A stretch of DNA of 64,000 nucleotides from Ianthella basta (GCA_964019415.1 OZ025879.1:7154649-7218648); one strand, 5' to 3'. Shown: positions 1-12,072, counted from the first letter of the stretch. Notes: a model not told the origin generated them from the letters alone. Translations and numbers: made by a program.

Positions 1-1251
1 CCTCTACCAGCATCTCTCTCCAGTGGACCGTGCCAGAAGCCCTTCAGTATTACCCTGTGGTTGATGGCTACAATATCACCTACAGGGAGCAGGGGACCCA
101 CAGTGGGAGCAAGGCCAAACACCACACTCAACCAGAGGTCAGTGCAGTAGCATAGCATGCATGCATGCACTATAACATAATATATTAAGTGTCAGACTGC
201 ATGAGTGTGAAGTACAATAAGTTGTTGTATGCCTGGACATAACTATTCTGAGCATGACCTGCTAATCCCTGTCAAATACAGTTCAGTGGCAGTAGCTTTA
301 GAGCAACTTGCTCTTGTTTCTGGTATGACTCCCTCACACAACATTACATTCTTCACTCATGCCAGCTGTGAAGTGTGTACATGGAATGATGGAAGGTCAA
401 TTTCCTTGTGCAGGTAACCATTGGAGGACTCAGTGCGGGGACACAGTACCTTGTGACGGTGATGGTAGTGCTCAAAGGTGACCGTCCTGGACCCGAAACC
501 ACCCTTGTTATCTCAACCAATGGTAAGAATGTGCATGCCTTGTACTGGCAGCTCAGGCATGCATGTGGAATACACCTTTGACTGAGTAACTGACTCTTCA
601 CTGACTGTATACTTGGGATTAGCACCTGCATGATGCCCTGATGTTCCATGCCATTTTACTTCATACTGTTTGTATATAGGTCACTAGGACCCTGCAGAGA
701 TGATGTATGGTTTAATTGATGTCCACATTCTCTGTGTCAATGTGTAGGCTACCTTGTGATAGGACTTGCATCAGGACTGGGAGTGTCACTGTTTAGCATG
801 CTTCTTGCATGTGTCCTTGCTGTCAGTGTTGGAGTCTTTGCTTACCTGAAGTGAGTGTCTGTGTTGGTGCATGTTAGCCTCTATGTACAAAGGCCATGCG
901 GCCTATATGCATGCAGTCGTGTGGTTCAGTGTGGTTCATCTTGTTACTGTGCTGGTTTTGGTGTGCAGAACACGTGCACATCAAAAAATGCGCGGCCCAT
1001 ATCAAGACATTGATGATGCAAATGACAGTGATGATGCACATGACAGTGATGAGGAACGTGAAGAACAGCATCAAGGGAATGTGCAACTCCACCTACAGAA
1101 TCCTGCTGCTGGAGAAAATGAAGAACAGAGACTTTTGCCCAGGCGTAATGAGGAGGAGCAGCCAGAGCAACCAGCAGCAGTTGATGAGCAGGTGCCGGCA
1201 GAACAACCAGGAGCAGCTGTGGTCCGCCGTGGCTACTGTTCGTTCCTCTAG
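1..1251 (+). CDS. Receptor unit 1 (3' part): FN3 - TM - acidic type A tail
   Basis: 3' part of an SRCR/FN3 receptor, cut by the window start. Exons: FN3a <1-146, FN3b 414-522, transmembrane 748-850, tail 969-1251. Borders are GT-AG (acceptors cag/tag; donors GTAGCA, GTAAGA, GTGAGT) with phases 0, 1 and 2, as in all later units. FN3b begins with a VTIGGL-type strand. Exon 5 codes a glycine-rich start and a hydrophobic helix ending FAYLK. The tail begins KTRAHQKMRGPYQDIDD, is very acidic, and holds a YQDI (YxxΦ) motif, an EEQRLL acidic dileucine and the C-terminal tetrapeptide CSFL (CaaX-like). By analogy with the complete units, two SRCR exons should lie upstream of the window. It is probably a single-pass plasma-membrane receptor; the ligand is unknown. 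Confidence 0.8.
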
Positions 1252-1626
1252 CTCAGCAACACACTGTTGTGTACATAGTGCAGGCCCATATATTTGTGCT
1301 ATAATTACAAGTTTAGTATACGTGTTTAGTGAACATTTATACCATTATAGCTCAGCTAACAACAGATCCTTTAGCACACATATAAACAGTACTTTATATG
1401 TACACACAAAGACCACAGTAATGTACTGCGTCAGCTCACAGTGCACTGTATCAGAACATACTGTATTGTCTGATCAGTTATGTTATATTGCTCCTGTATA
1501 CTGACATTCCTGACATTCACTACACAATGTGTAAAGATGTTAGTGCACTCCTAACATGGTCCTATGATAGCTACACAGGTGTCCCTGGCATGGCTGGAGG
1601 GAGCTCAGAGCTGACACTAACCTAAC

Positions 1627-1820
1627 CTGTATACACCCATCTCACTGCTAGTCCCAGTGGCAGTCCACTCCCCAGTCAGGATGCCCTTCTCACTGATTAC
1701 ATTGCCTGAAGTAAGAAGGTCAAGTGTCTTTCCCATCAACTTGCTGCCACTTACGTAGCTACAAGAGAATGTGTTGACGCAGACGAATCAAGAAGGAGAC
1801 CCACTTCCTTGGATGTGTGC
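1627..1820 (-). pseudogene. Antisense CNBD-like exon remnant (spacer 1)
   Basis: Read on the minus strand, this stretch keeps an open frame over the cassette LDLLTSGNVISEKGILTGE, followed by TATGTSSE, and ends at a possible donor CAG|GTTAGG. The acceptor-like end is ttacag at 1821-1826. The pattern G-N-V-I-x-E-x-x-I-L-T-G-x-x-T-A-T resembles the phosphate-binding cassette of cyclic-nucleotide-binding domains (G-x-x-x-G-E-x-x-L-L-x-x-x-x-R-x-A-S/T). The key Gly before Glu is Ser and the Arg is Trp, so binding is probably lost. The parent gene is not identified. Confidence 0.45.
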
Positions 1821-1896
1821 CTGTAAAGTGACCCATGCAGTAGTCACTAAGCGTATGTATGTAGGCGTGTAGCTATGGCATGCCACACAGAAATGA

Positions 1897-1927
<31 letters not shown>

Positions 1928-2022
1928 TGCGCAGAGTGACTGCAGGGCATGAGTGGACACCCCGACAATTCAACGTATTCCTAGCTGTATGTTAGCATAG
2001 CTACACCATATAACGTTGAGCT

Positions 2023-2058
2023 GAAAATGAAACACAGTCTGGCTGTTGCCATGGTAAT
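2023..2058 (+). promoter_or_regulatory. ISRE-like + X-box promoter module, unit 2
   Basis: GAAAATGAAAC (2023-2033) fits the IRF-type GAAANNGAAA pattern. GTTGCCATGGTAAT (2045-2058) differs from the RFX palindrome GTTGCCATGGTAAC only at the last base. It lies about 95 bp before the start codon, and the same pair occurs before the other units. Confidence 0.5.
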
Positions 2059-2151
2059 CCTAGTCATGCATAAAAGAATGCACTTACCCATGGGGAGGCT
2101 GTGGTTGGCATACATAAAGGGGCTACACAGCCCTAATTCCTAGAAAGAGTG

Positions 2152-5100
2152 ATGGCGGGCAACATGGTGATTGTATCGATACTGCCACTGGTTCTTGTGG
2201 CAGTGCTGTCAACCACATACTGGTATCCTTTGGCTACAGCAAGTGACCCTGCTGATGACTGTGAACTCTGCTCGGATTGGCCAGAAAATTGGATCAAGTT
2301 GAAATATCCAGCCGTCTCCTCTGGACAGATTCTGGTTTGTAGGGCAGACAATTGGGTAACAGTCTGCGTTGACCCGGATAATTTTCCGTTCTCGGACATT
2401 GATGCTAGCGTCGCGTGTTACCAGCTAGGTTTCACCTGCGGCCAGGCAGGTCCATATCGTGGAGTAGACGCCGGGTGCTTTCCGCACGACGTCCACAAAT
2501 TTACCGTTGTCCCCAAGAACGGGTCATGCAAGATCTGGGATGAAAAGCTCTCCAAATGCCTCACTTGGGTAACACAAGATCGGTCGGGAAGCTGTAACCT
2601 TCGCACCACAGCCCATGTCATCTGCAACAGTAGGTTTATCTGCCTGACGTGAGCATTAGGCCTGTTGTCATGAATGTTGTGCGTGCTGCGCTCTCAGCTA
2701 GCTATTTAAAGCAACAGCCGCTAGACAGTGCAAGTTGCTAATGTGCCATTTCACTAGCAACTGTACCTATCAGTTAAACATTAATACGGCCCTCTTATAG
2801 ATTCCTACTGACTTTGAGTGCTCATTAGTAGAGGCCTTCATGAATCAGATTTTGTATGCAGCTTAACCTGCATAGATTGGATGCTGTACCATGCTTCATT
2901 GCAGAGACTGCACAGGCTCGCCTCATACATGAGAATACCCCCAGCTACATTGGTAAAGTGCAACACTACTACAACTCAGGCTGGCATACTGTGTGTGACG
3001 GGAACTGGACAGATTTGATCAGTAACAGCCATGTACTGTGCAGACAACTGGGCCTGGGACATGCATTGGAGCACGGGTTGGACTATCCTGGTGGTAGCGC
3101 CAGTTTTCTGCACACACACATGAACTGCAAAGGCTCTGAAGATAGATTGACGTTGTGTGACCACACCTTCAGTACGGATGACACCTGCAGTGGAAAGAGT
3201 GTGCCGTGGGTGCACTGTAGTGGTGGGTACACATGTAATTACTGTTAGGATTTGGTGTGAATGTCCTGAGGAGGTGCATGTACTCTGTTAACGTGAGACA
3301 CATGTGCTGTGGGCAATGAAGAGGGAATCTAGTATACAGTGGTATGGAATAGTGGGCTCCAGTGGAGAAGCTTGCAGTGTATATGATGAGGATAACTACA
3401 GCAGCTAAATGGGCTATAGTTAATGTTACACACATGTGCAGGTTATGTTATTGCTATAATTATGCTTTTTCACTGAAGCATCTCAAGTACCAAAACTTTA
3501 CTTCAGAGCTTGTGGATACACTTCTACAACATAGTCGGTTTACCACATGGCTTTCTAGCTCTAGCTATGTTGTATCTATGTATTCTTCATCTCCTCATGT
3601 AATTCATCCTCGAGCCTCTATGGATTGTAGACAATTCTTGAGGAATCTGTAATTACATTACTTATTTGTATGACTTCAACCCCAAATGGTAATGCCTGAG
3701 CGTTGACTCATGTTAGCCACATAACTTAGTATGTGTGTATCATGCACAATTGTGCAGGTCCAGTAGCCGGTGACTTTGAATTCTCAGCCACCTCTAGCAG
3801 CATCTCCATCCAGTGGAGTGTGCCAGTGCCCCTTCAATTCTATCCTGTGATAGACAGCTACAACATCAACTACAGGGAGAAGGGAGCTACAGATAAGGGC
3901 AAGGTCACAACAACTCAACCAGAGGCCAGTGCAGTGGGCATAGTATGCACGCATACCCTATAAGTGTCAGTCCTACGTAAGTACAGTAACTGCATGACAG
4001 GACTGAACATGACTTGTCATTCCCTATCTAGTACAGCTTTAGATTGCCTTGCTCTTGGTTTGGTCGAACTTCCTCTCACAACATTATGAATGTTTCTCGC
4101 CTTGTAGGTAACCATTGGAGGACTCAATGCAGGGACACAGTACCGTGTGACAGTGATGGTAGTGCTCAAAGATGGCCATTCTGGACCCGAAACCACTCTT
4201 GTTATCTCAACCACTGGTAAGCTTGTGTATGCTTTGTGCTGGCAGCTCATGTAAGAAGGTAACTTCAGACATCTCGAATTGGTTCATCGTTTCATGCAAT
4301 AAAACGAACACGTCCTGTCAACTTTGACTATGTCATGAATAATTTACCCTGTTTGCTTCCTTCAAGTCCTAGTTAACCAGGACCCCTACAGTGATAATTT
4401 ACTCTTTTGTTAACTTTCATTCCATGTCTCTGCATGTGTAGGCTCCCTTGTGACAGGGCTTGCATCAGGACTGGGATTGTCACTGCTTCTTGTATGTGTC
4501 CTACTGATAGTTGTTGTTGGACTCATTGCTTACTCAAGGTAATCTGTGTGGGCCATGCATAAATTAGTTAATCCTATAATGTGCTGTCACATTTGGTTGG
4601 TAAACAATTTATGTGCTACCTCTGGTGTGCAGGAGACGACCACGTCTTCCCCAGCCAGCTGCAGGCGGTGATCCTAACCCAGCCCGAGATGGCGACGCAG
4701 CCCAAGGCGGCAACGCAGCCCAAGGCAGAAACGCAGTCCAAGATGGCGACCCAGCCCAAGGTGGAAATGCAGCCCAAGATGGCAATGCAGCCCAAGGTGG
4801 AGATGCAGTTCAAGATGGCAACGCAGCCCAAGGTGGAGATGCAGTTCAAGATGGCAACGCAGCCCAAGGTGGAGATGCAGTTCAAGATGGCAACGCAGCC
4901 CAAGGTGGAGATGCAGTTCAAGATGGCAACGCAGCCCAAGGTGGAGATGCAGTTCAAGATGGCAACGCAGCCCAAGGTGGAGATGCAGTTCAAGATGGCA
5001 ACGCAGCCCAAGGTGGAGATGCAGTTCAAGATGGCAACGCAGCCCAAGGTGGCGACCCACCTGAAGGTGACGACCAAGTTGGTGAACCACAAAGAGTGAT

Positions 5101-5227
5101 CAATTTAGCTCTTGCACAGCTACCTCATCCTTATTTAGATGATGAAGAAGAGCCTCTACTAGCTATACAGCAGCATCCACTACCAGCCGCAAGACGCAAC
5201 TACCCATACTACTGTGCACTCTTCTAG
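2152..5227 (+). CDS. Receptor unit 2: SRCR-SRCR-FN3-TM with type B repeat tail
   Basis: Complete model of 590 residues. Exons: 2152-2629, 2905-3222, 3758-3933, 4108-4216, 4442-4538, 4633-5227; total 1773 nt, in frame. The start ATGGCGGGCAACATGG is conserved among units. Exon 1 gives a hydrophobic signal peptide (MVIVSILPLVLVAVL) and a divergent SRCR domain with ASVACYQLGF. Exon 2 is a clearer SRCR domain (WHTVCDGNW, VLCRQLGLGHA, NCKGSEDRLTLC), with about six cysteines as in group A SRCRs but encoded by one exon. Exons 3-4 form one FN3 domain and exon 5 a helix ending IAYSR. The tail opens RRPRLPQP, then runs through about seven copies of a 12-residue repeat (DGNAAQGGDAVQ), then an EEEPLL dileucine, and ends CALF. 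It is likely a single-pass receptor. Intron 1 (275 bp) and intron 2 (535 bp) hold nothing else recognised. Confidence 0.82.
4741..5052 (+). repeat. 36-bp coding minisatellite in unit 2 tail
   Basis: About seven near-identical 36-bp copies encode DGNAAQGGDAVQ in the receptor frame, preceded by more divergent copies. All three forward frames and two reverse frames are open through the array because 36 is a multiple of three; only the frame spliced from the TM exon fits the gene. Confidence 0.9.
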
Positions 5228-5400
5228 CTCTGTAACACACTCTTTCAAATGCCTAAATATGCAATACAGCAGTTACAGTTATATGTGAAAACAAGTAATT
5301 CTGTTGTCTTACTAAGTATACTCATTATGAGAACTTAGGGTTAGGGTTTGAAGCTTAGTGTACCTTAGTGTACCTGTTACAACTAAAGCAAATTTGTTTG

Positions 5401-5909
5401 TGGCAGAGAAGTTTTCAGTGGCAGCACCCCCTGACAACAAACAGCCCCACTGAACAAATAACAAACTGATCTTACTGTACGTGTGTTATGTTGTTTGTAC
5501 TATGTATGTATCGTGGGTGCCTGGAAGAGTAGCCTTCTGGCTAAAGGTTCCCCATGCACATTAAATTAGATCATAGATTACTATCTATGATTAGATCAAT
5601 GTTATTATTATTATTATTATACAATATCGTATGGGCCATGCCATGATAAATCCCATTTCAGTTTCAAATGTACCTGTCACATGCTGTTTATCATGGCATG
5701 GCCCGTACGATATTGTATAATAATAATAATAATAACATTGATCTAATTTAATGTTAGTCAATTAGCCAGAAGGCTACTCTTCCAGGCACCCACAATACAT
5801 ACATAGTACAAACAACATACGTAACACACATACAGTAAGATCAGTTTGTTATTTGTTCAGTGGGGCTGTTTGTTGTCAGGGGGTGCTGCCACTGAAAACT
5901 TCTCTGCCA
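5401..5909. repeat. Long inverted repeat (palindrome)
   Basis: The left arm 5401-5648 pairs with the right arm 5689-5909. The outer ends are tggcagagaa and ttctctgcca; the inner ends are gggccatgccatgata and tatcatggcatggccc. The left arm has about 27 extra bases. The 40-bp loop is itself the reverse complement of the flanking stretch at about 5923-5955. The inner sequence (tacaatat..gggccatgccatg) matches spacer sequence of the other units, so this is an inverted duplication that includes local spacer DNA, or a foldback element that captured it. Confidence 0.85.
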
Positions 5910-6380
5910 TGGCCTATGGCCTGTGACAGGTACATTTGAAACTGAAATGGGATTTATGAGACCAATGAATATGATTATGATTAAAGTTGCTACTGTGGCT
6001 AGCTACTCCGACCATATACAGACAGCTGGACCTTCCTAACCTTTAATGTGTATGTGTTAGGTACAGTTTAAAACTGAAACATATATCATAAAGCCAATGA
6101 ATATGATTTGGGACAGCATTCTGGTTGCTAGGGGAGATGCCATGCAGATGCCACGCTCCAGCCTCTACTGGTACTCTCTAATTACAGGGTTCTCCTCTAA
6201 AACATCATGAATATTGCTATAGTGGTCCAGTAACAAGTATGGATTTGGGGTAACTGTAGCTACCTCACCTCCAACCCTCAATTTGACCTTCCCTCACCTA
6301 GCATCTCTGATGATCACCTAAAATGTAACTAATGTGGGGGGGGGGGCATTATCGCTGTACTATGGATCCATATACACACA

Positions 6381-6399
6381 AGGCAACACACACACATGT

Positions 6400-6431
<32 letters not shown>

Positions 6432-6434
6432 ACA

Positions 6435-6523
<89 letters not shown>
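6381..6523. repeat. (CA)n microsatellite, interrupted
   Basis: CA repeats with several CG-containing interruptions (cgcacgcacgca) around 6421-6470. Confidence 0.9.
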
Positions 6524-6525
<2 letters not shown>

Positions 6526-6649
6526 TGGCTAACAATGTTGAAACTGAAATGGAACGTTAACACGGCTGCTCCAAATTGGTCTGCTGTCATGGTAATACTA
6601 AGTCATATAATAAATTATGTAATTAAAGATATAATTATATAGACTATTA

Positions 6650-6728
6650 CCTCAGCTGATGAGCAGGTGCTGCCAGTGCAGCCACCAGCAGCTGTAGTCC
6701 GCCATGGCTCCTCTTGGCTCCTCTAGCT
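6650..6728 (+). pseudogene. Relic of a type A receptor tail
   Basis: The stretch from gctgatgagcaggtg to ctcctctag matches the last part of type A tail exons (ADEQVPAEQP...AVVRRG.CSFL), but with substitutions and no cysteine four residues from the stop. It is followed by a diverged type A 3' UTR. It marks a receptor unit whose other exons have been lost between units 2 and 3. Confidence 0.6.
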
Positions 6729-6817
6729 GAGTAACACCTGGTTACATACAATCTCATACATTAATGTTGCATTAGATATTAGAATGTTTCAGTGAACAAT
6801 TCTACCATAGTTCAACA

Positions 6818-6951
<134 letters not shown>

Positions 6952-7072
6952 CACATACGCACAGAGAGACTAGAGAAGGGTGGGTCGCCAGAAGTCAATG
7001 TATTCATAGCTGTGAGCAATAGCTATGTAGCTAGCTACACACAAAGGCACACTTATGTACTGTAGCCATGGT

Positions 7073-7112
7073 GAAACTGAAATGAAACACGTCTTGCTGT
7101 TGCCATGGTAAT
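7073..7112 (+). promoter_or_regulatory. ISRE-like + X-box promoter module, unit 3
   Basis: GAAACTGAAATGAAAC (7073-7088) contains two overlapping GAAANNGAAA matches. GTTGCCATGGTAAT follows at 7099-7112. The module is 124 bp upstream of the start codon. Confidence 0.55.
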
Positions 7113-7235
7113 GCTTAGTTATGCATGACTATACTAAATTGCACAACGCACCAGCACAGTGGGGGGGCTGTGGTTGGCACGTACCAGTACAAGGAATGTA
7201 AAGGAACTACACACCTCAAATTCCTAGAAGGAGTG

Positions 7236-10200
7236 ATGGCGGACAACATGGTGATTGTGTCAGTGATACTGCCACTGGTTCTCCTGCTAGTGCCAGTTCT
7301 GTTAACCACATACCGGTACCCTTTGGCTACAGCAAGTGAACCTGATCATGAGTGTGAACTTTGCACGAATGGGCCAGCCTCGGAAAACCACATCAAATTG
7401 AAATATCCAGCCATCTCCTCGGGACAGATCCTGGTTTGTTATGGAGGCTATTGGAGAACGGTTTGTGATGATCAGGGGACGTATAACTTCTCTGACACTG
7501 ATGCCAGCGTCGCATGTTACCAACTCGGTTTCACCCTTGGCCGGGCAAAACCAGGGCGTGGGGTAGAGGACGGGTGCTTGCCGTCTCAAGTGTACTATTT
7601 TATCGCTGTTGAAGCGAGCGCACCATGCAAGATCTGGGCTCAAAATCTCTCCCAATGCCTCAAACAGGCAACAAATGACAAAGGACGCTGTTCTCTTGAA
7701 ACCACAGCCAGTGTCATCTGCAACGGTTGGTCTGGTGTACGCGTGTTGTAGTGCATGCTGTGCATCTCAGCTAGCTAACACTGGTAAACAGCGGCTACGT
7801 AGCTAGCTATAGCTATCGTGCAAGCTGCTCGTGGCTGTATCAGTTAAAATGCGCTAGTTAGTTTTCGCATGAATTCATCATTACGTAGCACTAGTTGTAT
7901 AATAGAAGCAGTGGCGGATCTAGAGAGGGATCCAGGGGTGCAAAAGAACCGCACTTTTGCTAGTCCTATGTAGGATTTTGGGCAGTTTTTAGACCAGAAG
8001 GAGGTGTGGTGGCCATATATCAAGGGCACTGTGTGTACACCTAACTACTTTAGAACCCCCCTTTCATAAATCTTAGATCCACCACTGAGAAGGGTGCAAG
8101 AATAGGCAACAGATACCCTGAATCAGGGAGATCGACCGCGAGCAGTGTTAGTGCAATACCTTTTAATTACATTCTCTTGAGCTATTGTAGATTGCTTGGT
8201 ATCATTTTATTGTGCAGAAAAAGCTCTTTCCAATGCTGTATAATAGTAGCACTTTTAGCACAGCTGGTCTAAATAAGACTTCTGTTTCTCAACTTGGACC
8301 GATTCTGTACGGAGGCAGCCCTCCTGGAGTCAGCTTTGCAAGCAGCAGCTTCATTGCTCTTCAGTGTGTTCCCCAAGCATGTGTGTGCATGCAATGAATA
8401 GAGTAGATGGCCATACGTATTAACAGTATAAATGTGCTAGCCACCTGCGAAATCAGCGCAATGGAATGGTGGCACTTCCTCTTATGGAATTGGCCCATAT
8501 GTGACAACATGTACAGTCATTGGTAAGCCACAACATGGCCTGTTCATTGCACACACACATGCTTGGGGAACACACTGAAGTAGAATGAAGCTGTTGCTTG
8601 CAAAACTGACTCTAGGAGGGCTACCCCTGTGCAGAATCAGTCCAGCAATCTCATTTAGACCAGCTGTGCTAAAAGTGCTACTGTTATACATCATTGGAAA
8701 GAGCTTTTTCTGCACAATATATAAAATGATACCAAGCAATCTACAATAGCTCAAGAGAATGGGAAGGTATTGCACTAACACTGCTCGCGGTCGATATCCC
8801 TGATTCAAGGTAGGCCTCTACCTTAAGAGCTGTCCCTTGAGCTAGCTACATTTAGTACACTACACTGCTCCAGCTTCACTCATGACGGCCATGACCATTG
8901 TGTTTTCTGTGCACACAATGTACTTTGCATTGATTCTCTTCCGAAAAGTTGTATTGATTCGTTAGCAGTTCTTAATGCATTCCACACCATTGATTTGAGT
9001 TGATCAAGCACATGCACTTTGCCATTTACAGGGATAGTTATAGACCTCTAAATATTACATTTCAAAATTTCCTTAAGATTCCCCCTTGATACCCCTAAGA
9101 CTAAGTGTCTATTTGTAAAGGCCTACACACTACCATAACATTAAGAGGATTGTGTGTGCAACTTAAACTGCATACAATGGATCCTTCACCATGCATGTTT
9201 CACTGCAGAGACTGCACAGGTTCAGCTCATACACCAAAATACCCCCAGCTACAGTGGTAAAGTGAAGCACTTCTTCAACAACACCTGGCATACTGTGTGT
9301 GATGAGAACTGGACAGATTTGATCAGTAACAGCCATGTACTGTGCAGGCAACTGGGCCTGGGACATGCATTGGAGCACTGGCTAGATGATCATGATGAAA
9401 CAGACACCAGTTTTCTGCATGCACACACACATTAACTGTGATGGCACTGAAGACAGACTGACATTGTGCGACCACAACTTCATCATGAATGAAACCTGCA
9501 GTGGAAAGAGTGTGCCGTGGGTGCTGTGCAGTGGTATGTGCTGGTGGGATTTGGTATGAATGTGTTGAGGAGGTGTGTTGTGTTTGCATGTGGCACATTT
9601 TGCAGTGGGCAATAAAGAAGGAATCTACGGTGTATAGTATACAGTGGTATGAAATAATGGGTTCCATGCAATGGGGAAGCTTACAGTAACAAGCAATGAG
9701 GACTTCAGCAGCTAAATGGGCTAGTAGGTCCCATTTAATCGTGCATCTAAAGGTATAGGATACTTGACTTAATTGTACAAAACCACCATAACATAATACG
9801 TATACCATATTTGCCCATGCAAATAGAGCGGCCTCCATTTGAGCCTGACATCTATATGGACAAGTACAGGACTAAGTATATTGTGCACATTTGTACATGC
9901 AGGTCCAATAGGTAATGCCTTTGAATCGTCAACCACCTCTACCAGCATCTCCCTCCAATGGACTGTGCCAGTACCCCTTCAGTACTATCATGTGATAGAC
10001 AGCTACAACATCAGCTACTGGGAGCAGGGAGCCGAGGATAGGAGCAAGGTCACAATTCAAAGAAATCAGCCAGAGGCCAGTGCAGTGGGGATATAGCATG
10101 TATACACTGAAAGTGTCAGTCTTAAGGGCAGAACTCCAAACCAGGACTGAACATGACATGCCGGTCACTAGTACAATTCCATTGGCTCTAGCTTTAAAGC

Positions 10201-11260
10201 ACATTGCTCTAGCTTGTTTCTGATACCCTCACACAACAGTGCAATTGTCAATTTCATGTATAGTGATGGAAGAGCTTCATTGTGCAGGTAACCATTGAAG
10301 GACTCAATGCGGGGACACAGTACATTGTAATTGTGAATGTGGTGCTCAAGGGTGATCGTCCTGGACCTGAAACCACTCTTGTTATCTCAACCACTAGTAA
10401 GCTTGTGCGTGCATGCTAAGTACCAGCATATGTAGCTCATGTAGAAGGTAACTTCAAATATCTTTAATTGGTTTGTTTGTTTTCATGCAATGAATCACAC
10501 ATAACCTTTCAATTTTGACTATGACATTACCCTGTTTGTTTCTTTTAAGTTTTGTTGATTGACCAGGACCCCTACATATAGTGACATTTTACACTTTTGT
10601 CAATCTCATTCATATTTACGCATTTATAGGCTCCCTTGTGATAGGACTTGCATCAGGACTGGGAGTGTCACTGCTTCTTGTATGTGTCCTCCTGATAGTC
10701 ATTGGTAGACTCATTGCTTACTCAAGGTAATCTGTGTGGGCCATGCATAAATTAGTTAATCCTACAATCACATTTGGTTGGTAAGCAAGTGCTGCAAATA
10801 TATTCATTTTACGTATGTGCTGCCTTCGGTGTGCAGGAGACGTCCAAATCCACCTGTGCTTCCAGAGGATAATCCATTGCTAGAACGTAACCAACCCCCA
10901 GATGACGACCAACCCCCAGATGACGACCAACCCCCACATGACGACCAACCCCCACATGACGACCAACCCCCACATGACGACCAACCCCCACATGACGACC
11001 AACCCCCACAAGACGACCAACCCCCAGATGACAACCCACCCCCAGATGACGATCCACCACCAGATGACGACCCACCACCAGACAACCCAGGTGGCAACCA
11101 ACGCCCAGGTGGTGAACAGCAAAGAGTGAACATTGAACGTGCTATTGCGCTACCGCCTAACAATCCTTTTGAACATGATGAACGACGTCCTCTACTAGAT
11201 GTACAGGATCAAGTTCGAGAGCCACCAGATGGAGCACACGGCTACTGTGTACTCTCCTAG
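7236..11260 (+). CDS. Receptor unit 3: type B tail, frameshift in SRCR2 exon
   Basis: Exons: 7236-7725, 9209-9533, 9903-10084, 10288-10396, 10630-10726, 10837-11260. Exon 1 gives MADNMVIVSVILPLVLLLVP and SRCR1 (YWRTVCDD, ASVACYQLGF). Exon 2 is a normal SRCR2 until the CA run at 9418-9433, where four extra bases compared with unit 4 cause an in-frame TAA at 9433-9435. The downstream part of exon 2 and all later exons remain intact in the original frame. Exon 2 is flanked by phase 1 introns, so skipping it would restore a 433-residue SRCR-FN3-TM protein. The tail has about 11 copies of a 5-residue D-Q-P-P-x motif, an ERRPLL dileucine and ends CVLS. The 1483-bp intron 1 carries a MITE and a foldback element. 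The shift may be a real null allele, length variation or an assembly error. Confidence 0.7.
7909..8087. mobile_element. MITE with 14-bp terminal inverted repeats
   Basis: The ends cagtggcggatcta and tagatccaccactg are inverted with one mismatch. The flanks agaag (7904-7908 and 8088-8092) form a 5-bp target duplication. Unit 6 intron 1 has the matching empty site (gtagaaggttgcaag). It is a non-autonomous DNA transposon; the superfamily is not assigned. Confidence 0.8.
8115..8811. mobile_element. Foldback element in intron 1 of unit 3
   Basis: Long inverted repeat with arms of about 285 bp (8115-8402 and 8539-8811), starting accctgaatcaggg and ending ccctgattcaaggt. The arms match over most of their length with small differences. 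Paralogous introns run directly from gcaccagataa to gggttaagagctgtcc, so this is an insertion. The open frames inside it are shadows. Confidence 0.8.
10888..11092 (+). repeat. 15-bp coding minisatellite in unit 3 tail
   Basis: Tandem 15-bp copies encode D-D-Q-P-P variants (DQPPDD, DQPPHD, DPPPDD), making an acidic proline-rich linker in the receptor frame. Confidence 0.9.
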
Positions 11261-12072
11261 CTCTGTAACACACTCTTACAAATGCCTAAATATGCAATAC
11301 ATGCTTAGTTATGCATGTAAACATTTAATTCTGCTTTCTTACTATACTCATTATGTGACCTTAGGGTGTTAGGTTAGGTTTTGAAGCTTAGTGTACCTGT
11401 TACAACTAAAGCAAATTTGTTTATGTTAGACTCAATATTGGAGTATATTATACTTGCTGTTTAGACAATAATTAATGCCATTGTTCCAGTACATGCATGT
11501 TACGTATATGTTGGGCCAGTCACTGCATGCTTGCACAGTATAATTATACAGATGTCCCTGTGCCCCTAGCATGGTCCTATGATAGCTGCACAGGTGTCCC
11601 TGGCATGGCTGGAGGGAGCTCAGAAGTGACACTGCTGAGGTCCGACAGCGACTGTACTCCATGCTCTCCCATCACCTGGATGATGGGTGGGTCGGTGGGA
11701 GGTTGTTACATCAACTTCTCAGTGCATGTACTGGGTGATCCTCCAGCAACAAGCACAACTGGTTAATAATTAAGTGTTTCTGTACCCCCATGCACCCACT
11801 ACAGTACCATCGACCTTGTCTCCCTAACCTGTACATCCATCTCACAGCTGTTCCCAGTGGCAGTCTCTCCCCAGTCAGGATGCTCTTCTCACCAATAATA
11901 TTGCCTGAAGTAATGTCTTCTTATCTTTCATCTTTCTGCCACTTGAAAGAGAATGTGTAGAGACAGCCAAGTCAAAGGGAGGACCACTTCCTTGGACAGT
12001 TGCAGAGTGACCATCATGCAGTGTATGTAGGTGTGTAGCTGAGACAAGCCACACACATTATATATGCATGTT

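Larger units (their letters stand above)
1252..2151. other. Spacer between units 1 and 2
   Basis: It holds the 3' UTR-like stretch shared by type A units, a truncated copy of the conserved spacer block at 1555-1620, a minus-strand CNBD-like exon (listed separately), a (TG)n run at 1898-1925 and the promoter block at 2023-2058. No other gene is seen. Confidence 0.6.

Noticed and set aside
131..146. FN3a donor placed at gag|gtcagt
   Set aside because: This works in unit 1, but the other units have gag|gccagt. The donor gca|gtrg.. is present in nearly all units and keeps the same phase 0, so I used it.
4741..5052. CRISPR-like array
   Set aside because: Repeats are directly adjacent without unique spacers, lie in a coding exon and the DNA is eukaryotic.
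5334..5352. Telomere-like TTAGGG repeats (also about 34877-34898)
   Set aside because: Only two or so imperfect copies in a duplicated 3' region; no array.
11567..11766. Plus-strand frame reading PGMAGGSSEVTLLRS in the block after each tail
   Set aside because: No start or splice context links it to a gene and the frame breaks in spacers 1 and 5. A minus-strand reading (ELPPAMPGTPV then stop in some copies) is equally possible; I could not support either as a gene.
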